The notes under the pieces were generated by a model. That model made no database searches and had not been told where the DNA came from. It saw only the letters and a program-made list of their open reading frames with translations. The translations under genes and the position numbers were made by a program. Of a stretch of DNA of 64,000 bases, positions 38,461 to 54,524 are shown piece by piece; within the stretch, counting starts at the first letter, position 1; each line of letters starts with the position of its first letter. Origin of the DNA: Dipetalonema caudispina. Lineage: Eukaryota > Nematoda > Chromadorea > Rhabditida > Onchocercidae. The stretch is taken from assembly GCA_013365325.1 (NCBI GenBank), contig JABVXV010000252.1:1-64000 (forward strand), in the 5' to 3' direction.

Positions 38461-41328
38461 TATCATAAAATAAGTAGAAACATATATTTATCAAATTTTA
38501 TGAAGGAATTATTCTTCTATATTGGCCTATGTATTGATTCACAGACATGACAATATTAACATTGATGCAATAGAAAATAATTTTTTCAAATTTATTTGAT
38601 ATTATAAAATATACTTACTATTTTAGGTATTAAATTTCCCGAAGTATAACGATAGAACTCTTAAAATTGAACTTTTTTTATCGAATTAAAAAAAAAAAAC
38701 TAAATTAACCGAATGCCTTTGATAAATAATCATACGCTATCAAAAACATTTAGCTAATCAAATATGCCAAAGATAAAATTAAAGCTTTTAAATGTGTCTC
38801 ATATATTTACATTCGATCTAAACATACATTCATATATTAAATGATCATGAAATATTTTGAATTAAATATATTATGAATCAATAAATTTATTAGCATGTCT
38901 TCTATATACTTTCCCATTTCAACCATTCAATATATAAATAAATAAATAAATGTAAATTAGTAAAAAAAGATTAATTAAATAATTTTTATCAAAATAACAT
39001 AAATGGAATGAAGGAAGATGAAAATGATAATAATGTCACTTTAATTTGATTGATGTCACAATTGAAATAATGATATGTTGAAAAAACATGATGTTGAAAA
39101 GTTAGGCAAAATATTATACCAAATGTAAACAATATTTAAATATAAAAGATTAACAGTGTATGAAACAATTTTAGATTATAATTATAATCACCATATTTTA
39201 TAGTAATTATTATGAATCAACAAAAATTAATTTGTTATATTCGTTCTTATTCAGTTACTTACTATTAATTCAGTACGAATAAGAATAATAGATAACAATT
39301 AGAATGATTTATAATGTAACCATTTTACAGATTTATCGATAAATTCTGGAAAAAAAATTTTCGGCAGTTTGCAATACTTTATGATGATTATTAATAATTA
39401 ATGGAATTGATATTGAAATCAGTTCCGATAAGTTAGATATGAAATGCAAATAAAATGATGCAAAAAAATGAGTAATTTTTCAACTACAAACATTTTATTC
39501 GAAGATAAGAATTAATATTAGAATAACAATAGTAATAATTATAATATTGAACAAATAAACAGTAGGTAAGAAAAACAAATCAGAAGGATCACAAATTTTT
39601 AATTTTTATAATTGATCGCTTAGTCATTAGAAAATCTTATATACATATATGTATATATCATAATTCGTATTTTTAAATTTTGTTAAATTTAAAATAAACA
39701 AAAGGGAAGCATTGGTAATCTCTAACAACGATAGTAACTGATTTGTTAAATTTAACACATTTTATTGTAATTCCCAAGTTTTGTTCAACATTAAAATGAA
39801 CCAATGAAATTGTTGATTATTTTGTGCAAATATATGTCAAACAATTCCAATCCATTTCAATTAATTAATCATATGTTAATGAGATATGTGATACAATCAA
39901 TTCCTATTTTATGCTCTCATTCTCTTCCATTTTACTAAATAACAAAATTATTTGTCCATAAATCTCTTTTCTACCTCTTCCCTCCATTAATTTCATTTCA
40001 TTTAACTCTTTTCAAATGAAAAAAAAAAAAAAAAAGATCAAAGAACAAAGCAGGGAAAATTTTCTTTTTTTTTTTGCTTTAAAATATATATACATATATA
40101 CAATCTTAAAAATTCTTTAATCAAATATTTTAATGAACTTCAATAAAATTTATTTGCTATTAAATATTCCATTACTTTTTCATTTTTCTTTTCCAATCTT
40201 CAAATAATTTAATTTATGATTGTTATACAAATAAAAAAAAAAAAAAAAAGAAAAAAAGAGAAGAAACATTTCAAATAAATGTTAAACTGGTGAATGAGAG
40301 AGAGAGAGGGAGAGAGCGAGGAGAAAGAGAGAGAGAGAAAGTGAAATAATAAGCCACAAAATAAATGCATCGTACAAGCTTTTTCCTAAAGGCAAAACAG
40401 ATGTAAAAGTTAGAGTAGGTTGTTAGGTTTGAAAGTGCTGATGAAGAATATTGAAATTTATAATAGCTTAACGACAATTCCTCTTTTACTCCTTCCTCTA
40501 ATCTTCTGTCCCTTCTTTCTATCTCTTACCCTTTCCTTTCCGCTCCTCAAATTTCTTCACTTCACTTCTTGTTAACACTTCTTTTCACACTACATTTTTA
40601 CTTTAAATATTGCTACTAAAATACTACATTTGCATATATACATATATTACCCGAGAGATAAACCCATACAGATATATATTACCCAGAGATATACTTACCT
40701 ATACAATACCTATGTTATTCACATATATCTGCTTGCAAGCATTATCCTGCATGTACATGTACTAGTATTCATATGAATTTTAATGAAATTCAAGATGTTA
40801 TGCTAAAAATAAGGTAATTTAGAAATATGTTAAATCAATGATCGACTAATTCATTTATTTAAAGTTTTAATGGGCCTTCCGGTTTCTCTTTAGTGTTACG
40901 GAAAATGCACTGCTAGAAATGATTCGATTGTTAAGGGGGAAATCATTATTGTTCAAATAGAACTTAACAACAACATTCCCACCATGAATAATTCGAAAAA
41001 TTCAGAAGTTGATATATTTCTGTACTGCCAAATATATAAAGATAATTCAGACAATATTCGCGGAATTAAGTTTTCATAAATCTTCAGATAAGTAAACATA
41101 CATGAATATCCGAAAATGTATAAAAGATAGTGAAACTTTTGAGGAAATAAATAAATTTAATTAAATTAACAACATATACAAATCACTGCTATAAAAAGTT
41201 AAAAAAAAAAAAAGAGAAAATTGATACATATGTTTTTTGTCAAAACGATATATTTAATTTTTTTATAGTAATTGTAAATTAGTAAAATCTTACTTAAATG
41301 GAAAATATAAAAAAGAAATTAAAAAAGC

Positions 41329-41370
41329 TTACGGTAGTGCAGTATCGTAAACCGAGGTGCACTACTGTAA
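41329..41370. repeat. Short inverted repeat
   Basis: Arms TTACGGTAGTGCA and TGCACTACTGTAA pair over 13 bases with one mismatch around a 16-base spacer. No further evidence of function. Confidence 0.6.
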
Positions 41371-44300
41371 CCAATATTCATTGATAATTTCGATAATATG
41401 TTTACTTTCCCCATTTTTCTGTAAATTAAGTGAAAATTCCATTAAATTATACTTAAATTACTGTCAACGTTCACCCAATCGCAAGCAGAAGTCACTTTTT
41501 TTTTTTTAATTTCTTAAAAATATAAAAAAAAAATATCATTGTTTGTCATATTAGCAATGCTCTGTAATACTTAATGTTGTATGTCAATGATTAGCAAACA
41601 TGTGAAATTGAAAATAATTGATTAAAAAGTACACGAAATGAAAATAACTGATTTGCAAATGTATTACTTACATAGCATGAAATGAAAAAAAAAATTTTCG
41701 TCTTTCTTTTTCCATGCCGTTTTGTTCTTTCGTTTTTTTTCTTTTTTTTTTTTTTTGTTATTAGTGATTATTTTTAGCTCAGTTTTTTTTTTTTTTTTTA
41801 AACTCAAAGTATATTTTATTTTGCAAAATGATCAAAAATCTTGCTAAAATACCAATACAGCATTCATGATCGTTGATACAATATGATTTATTATGAAAAT
41901 TGAAAACTAATTAAGTTGCTTGTTTTGCGTCCGGATTTATCAAATGACATTTGCATGTGTGCATATATTTCAAATATCAAATCCAAATGAGTTTTTGAAA
42001 ACTTGCTTGAATTTGTAATTTGAAAAACAATTCTCTAATAGGATAGCAATTTGGACTAAAATTTTTAAAACTTTATCCATTTTTGAAGTTTTATTTTGCC
42101 AAGAGTTCAAGTATTACAGCATTTGATTCATATAATTGATTAATCAATTGAAATTGGCATTCTGTTGGTGAATTGTTTTATTTGCAGGTAGGAAAAGAAA
42201 AAGAATACTTTACATTTCATTATTTTTACTTTGTTAAAAACTTCTTAATTGCTAAAATAATGTATTTGAAAATTACAGAAAAAAAAAATGTGTTTTTTTA
42301 AATGTAATGATAAAATGTATTTGTTTACAATTATGACAGGAAATTTGACATGTAAAGTTATGTCTCTGATTTTTGCTGGATAATTAGTCAAATTTTTTCC
42401 ATTCTACTAATTATTTATTGTTTAAATAATATTATGTGAATAAATGAATCAATGAATTATCATTCAAATAAATGTTCCATTATTATTTAACAGATATGAT
42501 AATTAATCATTATAAAATATAATATCAATCAGGAAGACGATGAATTCACCATTTGTCAGTAAATATTTAAATTGATTCATTCATTAGTTTTATGAATGAA
42601 AAAAATACCGGAAATTAAAGCAATTGTTTTGGTGTAATACGGAAGAAGAAATACGAATTGAGTATCTTGCAATGATTTATAAAAGTTGCAATAGATATTT
42701 GCATGTTGTTTAAATTTTGCTCCAACGGGAAATGGAATGATGTAATAATTAGCTATGGAATTACTTTCACATTCATATTTTATTTTTTGAAATATATCTT
42801 AATAAGTAGAGAACTAGTGAAGTAGTGGGGAAAAGAAATAAATTATGCGATCGTTTTATGAGACATTTTAAATAGCACTTAAATGAGGGGGGGAATTCGT
42901 AAGGTGTAATTATTAATAATATGGTGATTTTGATCGACTTTTATTTCTATAAAATTCAAATCAAATTAAAATTTAACTGCCAAGATGAACTGCATTCTGG
43001 AAAATCAATCATAAGGATGGGTTCATGTCAACGAATAAAATTCAAATTCAAATAAAATCAACTTTTTACTTATAACAGCTAACTGGCCAAATCATACGAA
43101 ATTATTGCGATAATAAATAGTGATAACATGCTAAATTTGATAGAATAGCAAAATGTTAATCAAAAAGAATTACGAATAAAATTTGAGTTATGAGTTCATA
43201 ATTTAATATTAATGTTTCAAAAAAGTACGCTAACAGGGAAACTTTTTAAAATGTGCACAATATTATACATAATAAGCTACAAAAATTTTACTGATGTATA
43301 ATTTCGCCGATATATTTCGCTAATATATAATTTCCAATGTAATATTTCATTTTTTCATTTTTACAGTGAAAATTTTATAGTTTGGGAAATGTTCCAATTT
43401 TATATCAAAATTAATTCAGCGAATGGTAATAACTATTGAAATATTAATTCAGACTTGTATATAAAAAGATGAAAATCGATGAAAGATTCATCAAAAAAGA
43501 TGCAAAAAACATTAGTTTTAACAAATTTGTCCTTCTTAAATTATTAGTCATGTCATATTAATATTAATAATAATAATTTAATAATGAATAAACGAATATA
43601 TATGGTAATTGTTTTGAAAAATTCTAGACAAATAATACCATAAGCCGAATAATTCATATCATTGTGAAGATGTGGTATTAAAAATGCAGTAATAATCAAC
43701 AATGAGGTTTATCCGGTTCACATGGATGGAATCTTCATATAGATTCGGGATGTAATAGAATCGGAAAGGATGGAAGATGCATTGATGTGCATTACTAGTG
43801 TATCTAAAAATAAATAAACAGATATGATAATTGATCAGGAAAATTCTAAAAAAGCAATATCATAAATCGGATAATAAATGATAATAATAATTAGCGACCA
43901 GGGGAAGATAAAATAATTAAAATGAATAAAGTAATTTTAAGCCTTCCCATTAACTCTGCTATATTTCATGAATTATTGATTTTATACTTTTATGTTTAAA
44001 TACGTTTAAATTAAAAATTTTTCGCTCCAAAAATTTGCTTAAAAGTATTTGAAGAATGTTAATGAAGACAGATGTTACAATTCAACTTGTATCGCTGTAT
44101 CTGTAATAGTAACAGTAATAATAAATGTTACTGTCATTGTTGTTACTGCAACTTTAGAATATTAATCAAAATGAAATTTTTATTTATGTATGTATATATA
44201 TATATATATGTGTGTAAAACATTTAGAAGTAGAAGAAATAACCGAAAAACGAATTTTAATTTAAATTATTTCCTGATATTATAGCTACTGATAAATGGAA

Positions 44301-46106
44301 TTAAAATTAAATTATCTTCTGTAGCTGTACTCTATTGATTTAATCAAACAGAAATTTCAAATAAGTTATAATTTCATGAAAAGTATAATATTAAGGAATC
44401 AAATATTTGTGTAAAATGAAACAATTGATTGAAAAGCAAATTTGTAAAAGTGTTACGAAACAAAATTGAGAAAAAAAAAATTGAGCAAAAATTCCGGTGC
44501 ATTACAATAAGTAAGATAAGATAAGGTGAAAGTTTGAACTTTTAAAATATTCAATTGCTAGAAGTAAAAAATGAACCAAAGGAAGATTAATCAAGGTAAA
44601 CAATTGTAGTTTCATCAATAAAATCACTCTAAGCATTTGATTATTCCAAATGTAATATGATTACTTTTGATGATAAAGTAATCATATGAGAGAGTTTCAA
44701 AATTGTCGTAAATTTTCAAAAAAAAAAAAAAAAAAATTGAAACTGCTGTCAATATCATATGCTGGTTAATCTTCGCTTGTTGTAGATAACATTTGGTCAA
44801 ATTTTCAATTTTAATTGTTAAATTATGAAGAAGCAAGCTATGTTGCCTATTCTTGCATTATTCATCATTGTTGCAATTTTTATTATATCATTTTATCAGT
44901 TTATTGCTTAGTTTTTTTATTAAAGGTTTAATCAACTGATCATTTAATCAGAAAATGAATGGTTCTAAATCCATCTTATCTATTGTTCAATTCCTAATCT
45001 TATATCCAACAGGTGTTCACTATTAGATACATCTTGTGATATCCGGAAAATTGATTTTTTCAAGTAGCAAAAAAGTTAAAAATTTAGTTTAAAATAAAGT
45101 AACATTAAATAGGATGAGATAAAAAAATAAAGTGAAATAGGAAAAAAAAAAATGAAGTAGAAAATAACAAATGGAAATAAAAATTTTACTTAGAAATTGA
45201 CTAATTTAATTTAAGAACAAACGAGGAAAAACGGGGGGTAAAAAGGTTATTTGTCAGCATAAAGAGACGAAAACGAAAAGGAAAAAGAAAAATTTATTTT
45301 GTCAAAAGGTGCCACTTGTCAAGCAAACAGAAACGTTTTTTTTTTTTTTTTTTTGGCAATGTTAAAAGTATTCTTTTCAAAAAAGTGTGACACAATCCAA
45401 TTTTTTTGTAAAAATTATTTCATTTCCATCAATTTATAACCATTAAAAATAAGATTGTCAAATAATGTTTGAAAGAGAAAATGGAAAACATTTTTTTCCC
45501 CTTGTAAAATACCAAAAAAAAGTGCAATTTTTTTTAAAAAAATAGTGAGAAAAGTCAAAGTTTTTCTTGAAGCAAATATATCAAAAAAAAAAAAAAAAAA
45601 AACGGTGATTTTTTGAAAAAATTTGAAAACTTAACTTTTTAAAAAGAAATATGTCAATTTTTTCCTCCAAAAAGTATGCCAAAAAAAACAGTGATTTTTC
45701 TTTGAAAAGTATTTTAAAAAAGATAATTTTTTGACAAAAAGAAAAGAAACGAAAATTTATCATTCATTGAATGATAAAATCAATTAGTGAACACAGAATC
45801 CTTTTATTATAAAATCACCCAATTTTCTATTTTCGTTATTTAAAAATTTCATTTTTTATAGTTTATACTTAAGCACTATGGTTGGAAAATGTGGAAAATA
45901 CTGGAATCAAATTAATTTAAATATCGGTATTTCTTTACTTACTTGCTTACTCATGTAATTTTAAACTACAAATCACCAAAAGTTGAAAATTGAAAAGTAG
46001 GTAAGTTCCGTAGCTTTTTTCATTTTTGATAAAAATATAATTAATGGTTCAATATCATTTATAAAGATACAACAAAAATGTTTAATAACTGTTGAAATAA
46101 GTTTAG

Positions 46107-46181
46107 TTTGCAAAGTGAAAAGATGAATTATTATTGTATAAAGCATATTTCATACAATAATTCATCTTTTTACTTTGCAAA
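46107..46181. repeat. Long hairpin with 30-bp arms and 12-nt loop
   Basis: Arms 46107-46139 and 46152-46181 are reverse complements except for one substitution and a 3-base indel (an extra ATT). The size resembles a microRNA precursor foldback, but equally a small inverted-repeat element. No transcription evidence. Confidence 0.8.
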
Positions 46182-47158
46182 TTTGGATTGATAAAGAGCA
46201 TATGGTATGACTATACTTGTTAAAAACATACAACATTTATTAGTTTTATTGTATTAGCAAATATTTATATCAACTATCAGATAGTTAGTTATATGATAAA
46301 TGCTAGTACAATAAGGTTATCTGTCAAAATATTAAGCAGAAAACAATGATATCTTTGAATGACAACACTCCCGAATTATTGCTATCACTTTTATGTTTTA
46401 ATACTTATGTATTTGTTTAAGCAATAAAATTGATAAAAGGAAAAAATGAAATGAATTAAAATTTAACAAATATATATATGTATCTATGAATGTATAGCTG
46501 AACAAATAATAATTTAGGACTATTTCGATGGCACAAAATCAATTTTTACCCATTGAATTTGATGCTAATGTATTTTTTATTTACCTTATTACGATTAAGT
46601 GATTGAAGTAAATTCAACAATGATCATATTTCGACAAATTACCGAAAAATTTGTCATAAAAAAAAAAAAAGCAATACTGGAAAATTGATAACTTTGAAGC
46701 AATTATAGTAGTATAATAAATGTTGCTATCATGTCATAATTATTCACTTTAAAATTATAATAAAAATATTTCTCAAATAGTTATAATAGCTAAGTTATTA
46801 TTACTATTTACACGTTGTTAACACGACATAAATGTTTTCTAAAATTTTTCATTGTATCAGAAAATATTTTTGAAATAGTAACAGTTGAATGATCGATTAA
46901 TTGCTCTCACATCGTAATCACTAATGACTGATTGTTACTTTGCTTGCTATCACATTACATTTATTATTTGAAGTCTTTCATTGTAAAAATATCTCTTAAC
47001 CAATTGATAACTATCGAATATATTAGTATTATTATGATTTTTGGAAAATTTTAATGTGAGTGAAATTTTATGAAAATTTGAATTGATACGGATAGATTGG
47101 AACTTAATTGCTACTAGTATGATGTATAATGTTAGTAATACGATATGGATAAATATAC

Positions 47159-47160
<2 letters not shown>

Positions 47161-47247
<87 letters not shown>
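47161..47247. repeat. Microsatellite (TTA)29
   Basis: Perfect trinucleotide run of 87 bases in non-coding DNA. The poly-Leu and poly-Asn frames across it are not genes. Confidence 0.97.
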
Positions 47248-47251
<4 letters not shown>

Positions 47252-50200
47252 TACTGGACGGTATTTTTTTCATCATAATTTTAACTTTAACACTTATTAA
47301 AATGATAATTGGATAGTATTAATTATCACATTTTTTCATTAATATATAATCCCAAATCTTTCTAACCAAATATTTTTTTTTTCTTTCATTTTCCTTTTTT
47401 CCAACTGATTTATTAAGAAAAAAGAGAACAAAAGCAGGAATTAAAATAAAGTTAATCACAAAACAATAATTTTTAATCATTTTTCGAATATTCGAAAATC
47501 AATTTATTTTTGTTAAATATTTTTCTTTCTTTTTTTTTGCACTTTTTATCTATGTTCATTAAAATTTTACCGGTAATTATCAAATATTGCTAAATATTGT
47601 TGAAAATTGCTGATATTTTTAATCATCAAATTTGTTTTGTCCCTATTTAAACTAATCCGTCATTTACATATTTAAGTAATGAGAGAAAAAATTTTCCAAA
47701 TGAATGAAATTTTAACGAATTGTATAAATAGGCAATTTTTAAAAAAATTAAGATTAATAGATATACATAAAGTAGTAAATTAATAGGAGCAAAATAAAGC
47801 ATTATTTTATATTGCGTAATCTAATAATTGATATTATTGATTCCTTTCAATTATTTTTATTTTATAGCAAAAAAGAGAGGAAAGATGAAAAAATGAAAAA
47901 GAGAAATGGAAATTTTAATTGTAGAAACTGATAACTGGAATGGAAATACTTTGTAAATGAAAGTAATGGATAAATAATGTATGACCAATTAATGGACCGT
48001 TGATTAGTCGAAATATTATTGATTATGCTTATTTGAATTTCGATGAAAATTTCAGATGGTTCCAATTTTAAAATGAATGTTGGACTCAATGAAAAAAAGA
48101 AAGGAAATGATTTAATCAAAATATTTTATGTTTGAATTTGTATCATAAATCAGAATTGTGGATCAATTTTTAATATTGTATTTATGAAGGGAAGAAATAA
48201 TTCAATGGTTCATTCAAAGTAAATATACGCTCTGCATTGATAGGAAAGGATATCATTAAATTAATTAATAAAATTGATTAGTACCAATAAATATTGCGCA
48301 AAATTTATATCGATTATTTGAATACATCACAGTTTTAAGATTAATTTAAAATTTTTGAAAATTTTCATACTTTTTAGATTACTATGAATGAAAGTTTGCA
48401 AACAGATATTTTGCAACAACAAATGTAAATACAAGTTTGCAGATAAGAATGAGAAATTAAAATTAAATGAAAAAATATCAGAAATGATTAAATAAAAACT
48501 TTTACATATTGACATCAATAATAAAAGAATGAAATTTACTAAAATATTTAAACACGAAGAAATTCAAATTTGAAAATAAATAAAACAAAATATTTGAATG
48601 AACTATGAATTTTCTCCTTCTATTAAGAAACATACAATTAAACGATAAATACATCTATACAGCAAATATTTCAAATATTAAATTGAAGCTTTTGTTAGGG
48701 AATTTTTATTCTTCTAAAAAATATGAAAAGTACGAAAAATTCTCTATTTTTTTTTTCCTGAAAAATAATTACAAGAATAGAAAATGAGAAAAATATTTAT
48801 TTACACTTTCTTTTTTTTTTTTTTTTTTTTTCTTTCAAAAAGAAATTAAATAATAAAATTTGGAAAGTTAGAAATAGAATAATGTATATGTGTGATTTTT
48901 AGGAAATGTATTGTATTCGAAATGAAAGTATCTCAATGCAATTGTTAAATATTTTGAAGTTGAAAAAAAAAAAAAAAGGAAAAAAATTCAATTTGCAAAG
49001 TTTTTCTTTTTTCTCGTTTTTAATGTTAATTTAGATGTATTGCATCTAAAAGTTATATTTTAATAAAACTCAAATTAGTAGTATAAGGAAAAAATTCTTT
49101 TTTTATTTTTGCATAAAATTTTGGTACGTTTAATTATTGGAATTGAATTTTTCTTCTTATGAAAAATTAATTAATGATTGAAATGATAATTGCTATTATC
49201 TTTAATTAATTGTTCATATTAATAAAAAAAAAAAAAAAAAAAAAAAAAGAGGAAAAAAGATTTCCACATAGACAAAAATAAAGAAAAATAGAAAGTGAAG
49301 AATAATTGAAAAGCAAAGAATCCCCGCGAGTATACTTCTTTTTTTTTCTTTTTTTCTATTTCAGTGATAAAAAAAAATGTTTAATTAAAATGACGGATTA
49401 TTTTTGAATAATTGAAAATGAATTTAATCGATTAGTCATTAAAATGTGATCTACTATTTCATTGCTAATCAATCTTATCAGCAAAAAAAAGAAAAGAATA
49501 TTGTGGTTATGTGGGATGAAGAGATGCAAGGGGGGAAAGTATTGGAGGGAAAAAGGGTCGGGAGAATATTGCAAATAACAGGAAATATTTAAGAAATCGC
49601 GGGACTTTATTTATTTATTTATTTTTTGGCATATTAATGATGAATATTTGTTTAAAATAATTCAAGTTCAAATTAATTTTGAAGAAAGTTTATCAGTTTT
49701 GCTGCTATCATGCAGTATTCATTTCGACTAAGATTTCTGAACTTATTATAAGAAATTTGATTTTCTTGGCAACAATAATTTCTTCTATCACATCGATGTT
49801 TAATTATATAATGGAGTTAATTGATATGTTAAAATTGAATTAACACTAGGATAATGTAACAATAAACAATGTCAAAAACTTGTTAAGTTTCTTGGAAAAT
49901 ATTTTATATTTGAGTATTTAAATTTGAGCATTTAAATTTTTGATTCTTTTTTTTTTTTTTGCATTTATCTGTACATTTAAGTATTTTAAGAGTATTAGAA
50001 AAAAAATTTTTTTTTCTTGTAAGAATCCATATATTTAAGTATTTAAATTTAGTAATCACATGATTCTATGATAAGTAAAAATGTTTTATATTTCACATTA
50101 TTATCAGCAAGGATCATTATTAGTGCTGCTATAACACATTTTTATTAAATTTTGCATGTTTAATTGGATATTCACTCAATTCCCGTTTATACATCAAACT

Positions 50201-50944
50201 TGTAGCATTATATATTATATTTTTCAAATTGATTATTTAATTAAATGTTTACAAATCTTCACTATGGATCGAAAATTCAACTGTTTCATATTTCATATCA
50301 AGAGCACGAATAATTTTTTTTTTCTATTCGTAAAAAGTATCAATTTTCAGCATTGCCGCTTCCTTCATTCTCAAATTTACAACTTCAAATTTAAATATGT
50401 AATTTGCTAATATAAAATTTGAAATGATTAGCAACTTTTAAATGTTACAAAGTAAAGCTTTATCCCAGTAATTATAGGATAAATAATAAGTGCTTAGATT
50501 TCATTTAAATAATAATTGAATTGGTATATCGGAAAAAAAAATTTGTTTCCGTTATCATCAAAAAAAAATGCTTACTGATAATTATTGATGATTAATGCAA
50601 CGATCAGGAAATAAAGGAAAAGCAAACAATCATTTTAAAAAAAAAAAAAATAAAAAGGAAGAAGAACCTTTTTGCTTGTATATAAAATATAAATCAGCAA
50701 AAGAAAAAAAAAAATTTAAATAAAAAAGAAGACATTTCATTACTATTAAAATTTAAATATTAAATCAAAATTGAAATTTTCAATCATTAAATATTGTAAA
50801 AATACTTCAAAAAAAAAAGAAACTAATACAATCTTTGTAAATATATTCCAAAATAGAAAATGATGAAGAAATGAAAAGACTGCTGCTTCATTAGGTGAAA
50901 GATCATTGTATTCTGTACAATCGGTTAATGTAACTTTTGTCACA

Positions 50945-50998
50945 TTGATCATTGGTCAGTGTCACTTTGATCATTGGTCAGTGTCACTTTGATCAAAG
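50945..50998. repeat. 22-bp tandem repeat, about 2.5 copies
   Basis: The unit TTGATCATTGGTCAGTGTCACT is repeated at 50945 and 50967, with a partial copy at 50989. The two full copies are identical, so the duplication is recent. Confidence 0.9.
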
Positions 50999-53900
50999 CA
51001 AATTCTCCCACTTTTTTTTTTTTTTTTTTTCCTACTTTCCACATTTTTCGATTAACCCAACTGTTACCTCCGCATTTCTTCATCCCTCCCGCCATCTACT
51101 CATCCAGTAGTAATCATGAAGCTATATATCCTTGATACATTACAATTATTATCATTTCCTTCCTCCCACTCTCACTCTCTCTATTATCCTCGACAAAATT
51201 ATCTAAAATATCCCGATATTCCTACCAATATCATTGAAGAGATTGATAGATGAAAGGATGTACCAAAGATCATTGCGCCAGTTGCTTCGATCAAAAATAT
51301 TTCTTTTCTTTTTTTTTTTTTTACCTTCTCATATCATTTTTCACTTCCTTAATTTTTTCCCTCTTTTTGCCAACGAAATAGAAAAGATATAAAATTGAAA
51401 AATGAAAAAATTATTTTTTTCAGAAATCAAAAAAAAAAAGGTGAATAATGCGAAGCAATAAATGCATAATCGTTAATGAAAATTTTAAAAAAAAAAGAAA
51501 TATTAAATTTGAAAATAAAAAAAAAATTTTTTGAAAACAAAAATTTTTTATAATTTTTTTTTAAAAAAATAATGATTATATCTTAATAAATAAGTAATAC
51601 GATAAATAATTAAATGAATAACAATTGCTTAAATATTGTTTGTAGGAAAAAAAAAAAAAATCAAAATAGTAGCGAAATAAAATAAATGTTTTGCATAAAA
51701 TAATTTTGAAATTTTATAATTTATATAATGAAGCATTAAGAAAATGATATAAATTTTGTTGAAAAAATGATTTAAAATATTTGCAAAAAAGAAAAAAGTT
51801 ATAAAAAATTAACAAATAATAAATAAATTTTGAAATAAATTTAAACAAATCCTAGCATTTATATCCATATAATATATCCAATCTTCTATACTTCATTGTA
51901 TACTACTTAATAATATCTATAATCATATATCATGAATCATTACTGCACATCGCATAATATGAAATAATGAAATCAGACAAAACACTAAGATTTGTTTTAC
52001 TTTTCCTAATTAAATAAAGCATTTCTAAACTGCAATTTCTAAAAATTCTGTAAAACAAAAATTCAATGATTAATCATAAAAGTTAGATATTATGAAATTA
52101 TTCATTTCCATCATCATTTAATAGTGAATTCATATTCGTTGAAATTTATGACGTATGAATTTGACTGTAATTATATTAAAATGATAATATTTTCTTTAAT
52201 TTTAACGGTTTACATTTGTGCAATGCGATATTAGAATGAAAAATACTAACTTGATAAGTTATCTGTGTTACTTTTGATATTTTTTTAATTTAAATTTATT
52301 TTAAGTTAAGATTTAAAAATTAAGAGATTTTCAAATTTTAATTTCAAATAACCACTTAAATGCACATACTTTTTTGTAAATCGTTCCATTTTCTTCATCA
52401 AATAAAGCCAATGTCCCGATCTTAAAATCATAATTACTCATCATTGATTTTTTAGATATTTAAAATGAAGAAATTCATGTAAAATGAATAACAAACAAGA
52501 GGGAATGACGTATTAACATTGTAACGTAGGATTCCCGAAATTTTCTGCTTAAATGCAAATATACCACAAATATTATTAGGTACAGTAAAATACAACGATA
52601 ATATAGTGATATGATTAGCAACATAAAACAATAATAACAGTTATGCAATCATATGCAATGATATTATCGATACTGTTCGGGTTAACATTTGAAAATTTGA
52701 ATATAAAATTTGAAAATCTCCGATCAGAAATAATCCAAAAATTAATGATAATAAAATGATTGTTTTCAGCCATTTATCAAAATTATTGTTATTAAATCTT
52801 TATTTGAAGTATTCAAATTTTAAATTAATTTTTTGGATTTACAATTACCTCATTGTTGATTTTTCCAGCATAAAGCTTTTTTTTTTTTCTTTTGGAATTA
52901 TTCCTATTCGTTAAGTTCAATTGTTGAATGCTCATATAATGAATGAGAAACTTCGGAATACATCCCAAAATGTATTTCATCATTGATATAACGTCTACTA
53001 ATGTTTCTACGTCATATCAATTATTCAGTTATTTTCGATATTATTAGAATTTAGTTATACTAAATATATAGCATTTATATTTACTTTATTAGTTGAATGC
53101 TTCTTCGCTATTTGGTAATTTGAATTTTAATTTGTTCTATCTTTAATAATCCAAAACATTCGCATCTTCCGCTTATTCTTTTGCGGAAAATTTCGCAGCG
53201 GATCATATATTCGCTCCATTCTAGTGATTACAAATTTGAATATATGACGGTATACTAGCACATAACCAATCACAAAATATTTTAGAGATTATAAATTCAA
53301 ATATCCAACAGAAACAATCGGTAAAGATATACGTGATACGTGAGAATGAATATCTAAATATTCCGGAATAAACAATTCTAAAGAAATTGATAATTTCAAT
53401 CTGCTATTATGCTAATATTTTAATTTTCATACATAACATACTCAAAAAAAGTAAATTTACTCCAGAATGCATGAGTAAATTTTCCATCTGTTATTTGTTT
53501 AACTTTATAAATTAGGCTACACTTCATACATTTTTCTGGATGACAAAACTTTCCACAGCATCAATTCGATCAAGCATATAAATTTATTGCTAAAAATTTT
53601 CATCTCATTGTTTTCCCTCTCACTAATTATTTTGATCCTGAATTTGTCGTGTAAAATTTATTCAATTTATCCATCAAAAATTTATCTATAACTAGAAATT
53701 ATCCGCTGTTTGATTTATTTATTTATAAAATAGTATCGAATTTAAAATATCAACATACAAATTGAATAAATGATATATGTGAGTAGATCTTCAAAAATTA
53801 TCCATGAAAATTTGAATAAATTATTCAAATATTAAGTTGAAATTTTCATAAAATACAAACAACTATAGGAACGTTTGTTTATTCTTTAAACATATCCTGC

Positions 53901-54524
53901 ACAAAAAATTTTTAGAAACATCAACATCATGGTTAATGTAAAAGTTTTCAAATTGAATTAATTTTATTAATTTTTTAATGCTAAATTAAAATTTATGCAA
54001 AAAGAGAAAGTAAAAGAATACCAAACTGTTAAAATAATTAATTTCCGTAACTTTTTATTTGATTTGACTTTTGATTGAAAATAAATTTCCGCACAAAAGC
54101 TCTGACGTCAATTGGTAATTTAATATCAAAAATTAAAAGTGATAGAAAAGATTATGGCAATTTTTTTGTTTGTTAAAAAATTGTCTGTTTTCGTTTTGAT
54201 ATAGCGATCAAAGAATAAAATCAAGTCGTAACAAATTTTGTCGTAATTGATTTCATATGCAACATAGGGAAGTTGTGGTCTGAAAAACGACTGCGACATA
54301 TGTTTAAATTTCCAGTTTTAATGGCAGTAGAAAATACTGACGCTGTAAGAAAATTTATTTTGTATATTATGTTTTCTGTATTTATAACTTTGAAATTTGA
54401 ATTTTATTGATTTTAATCGATATTTTAAATTAGTATCAGATATTTGTTTCAAATTGAAAACTTTGATTCTTGCAATTACACATTGTTTTCACATTGTTAA
54501 ATTAACAACTGCAAAAATTTGCCG

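Noticed and set aside
45581..45763. 60-codon minus-strand frame rich in Phe, Lys and Ile
   Set aside because: Low-complexity A/T-run DNA with weak internal repetition; no recognisable domain.
46950..47316. Poly-Asn and poly-Leu frames
   Set aside because: Products of the (TTA)29 microsatellite, with no coding sequence on either side.
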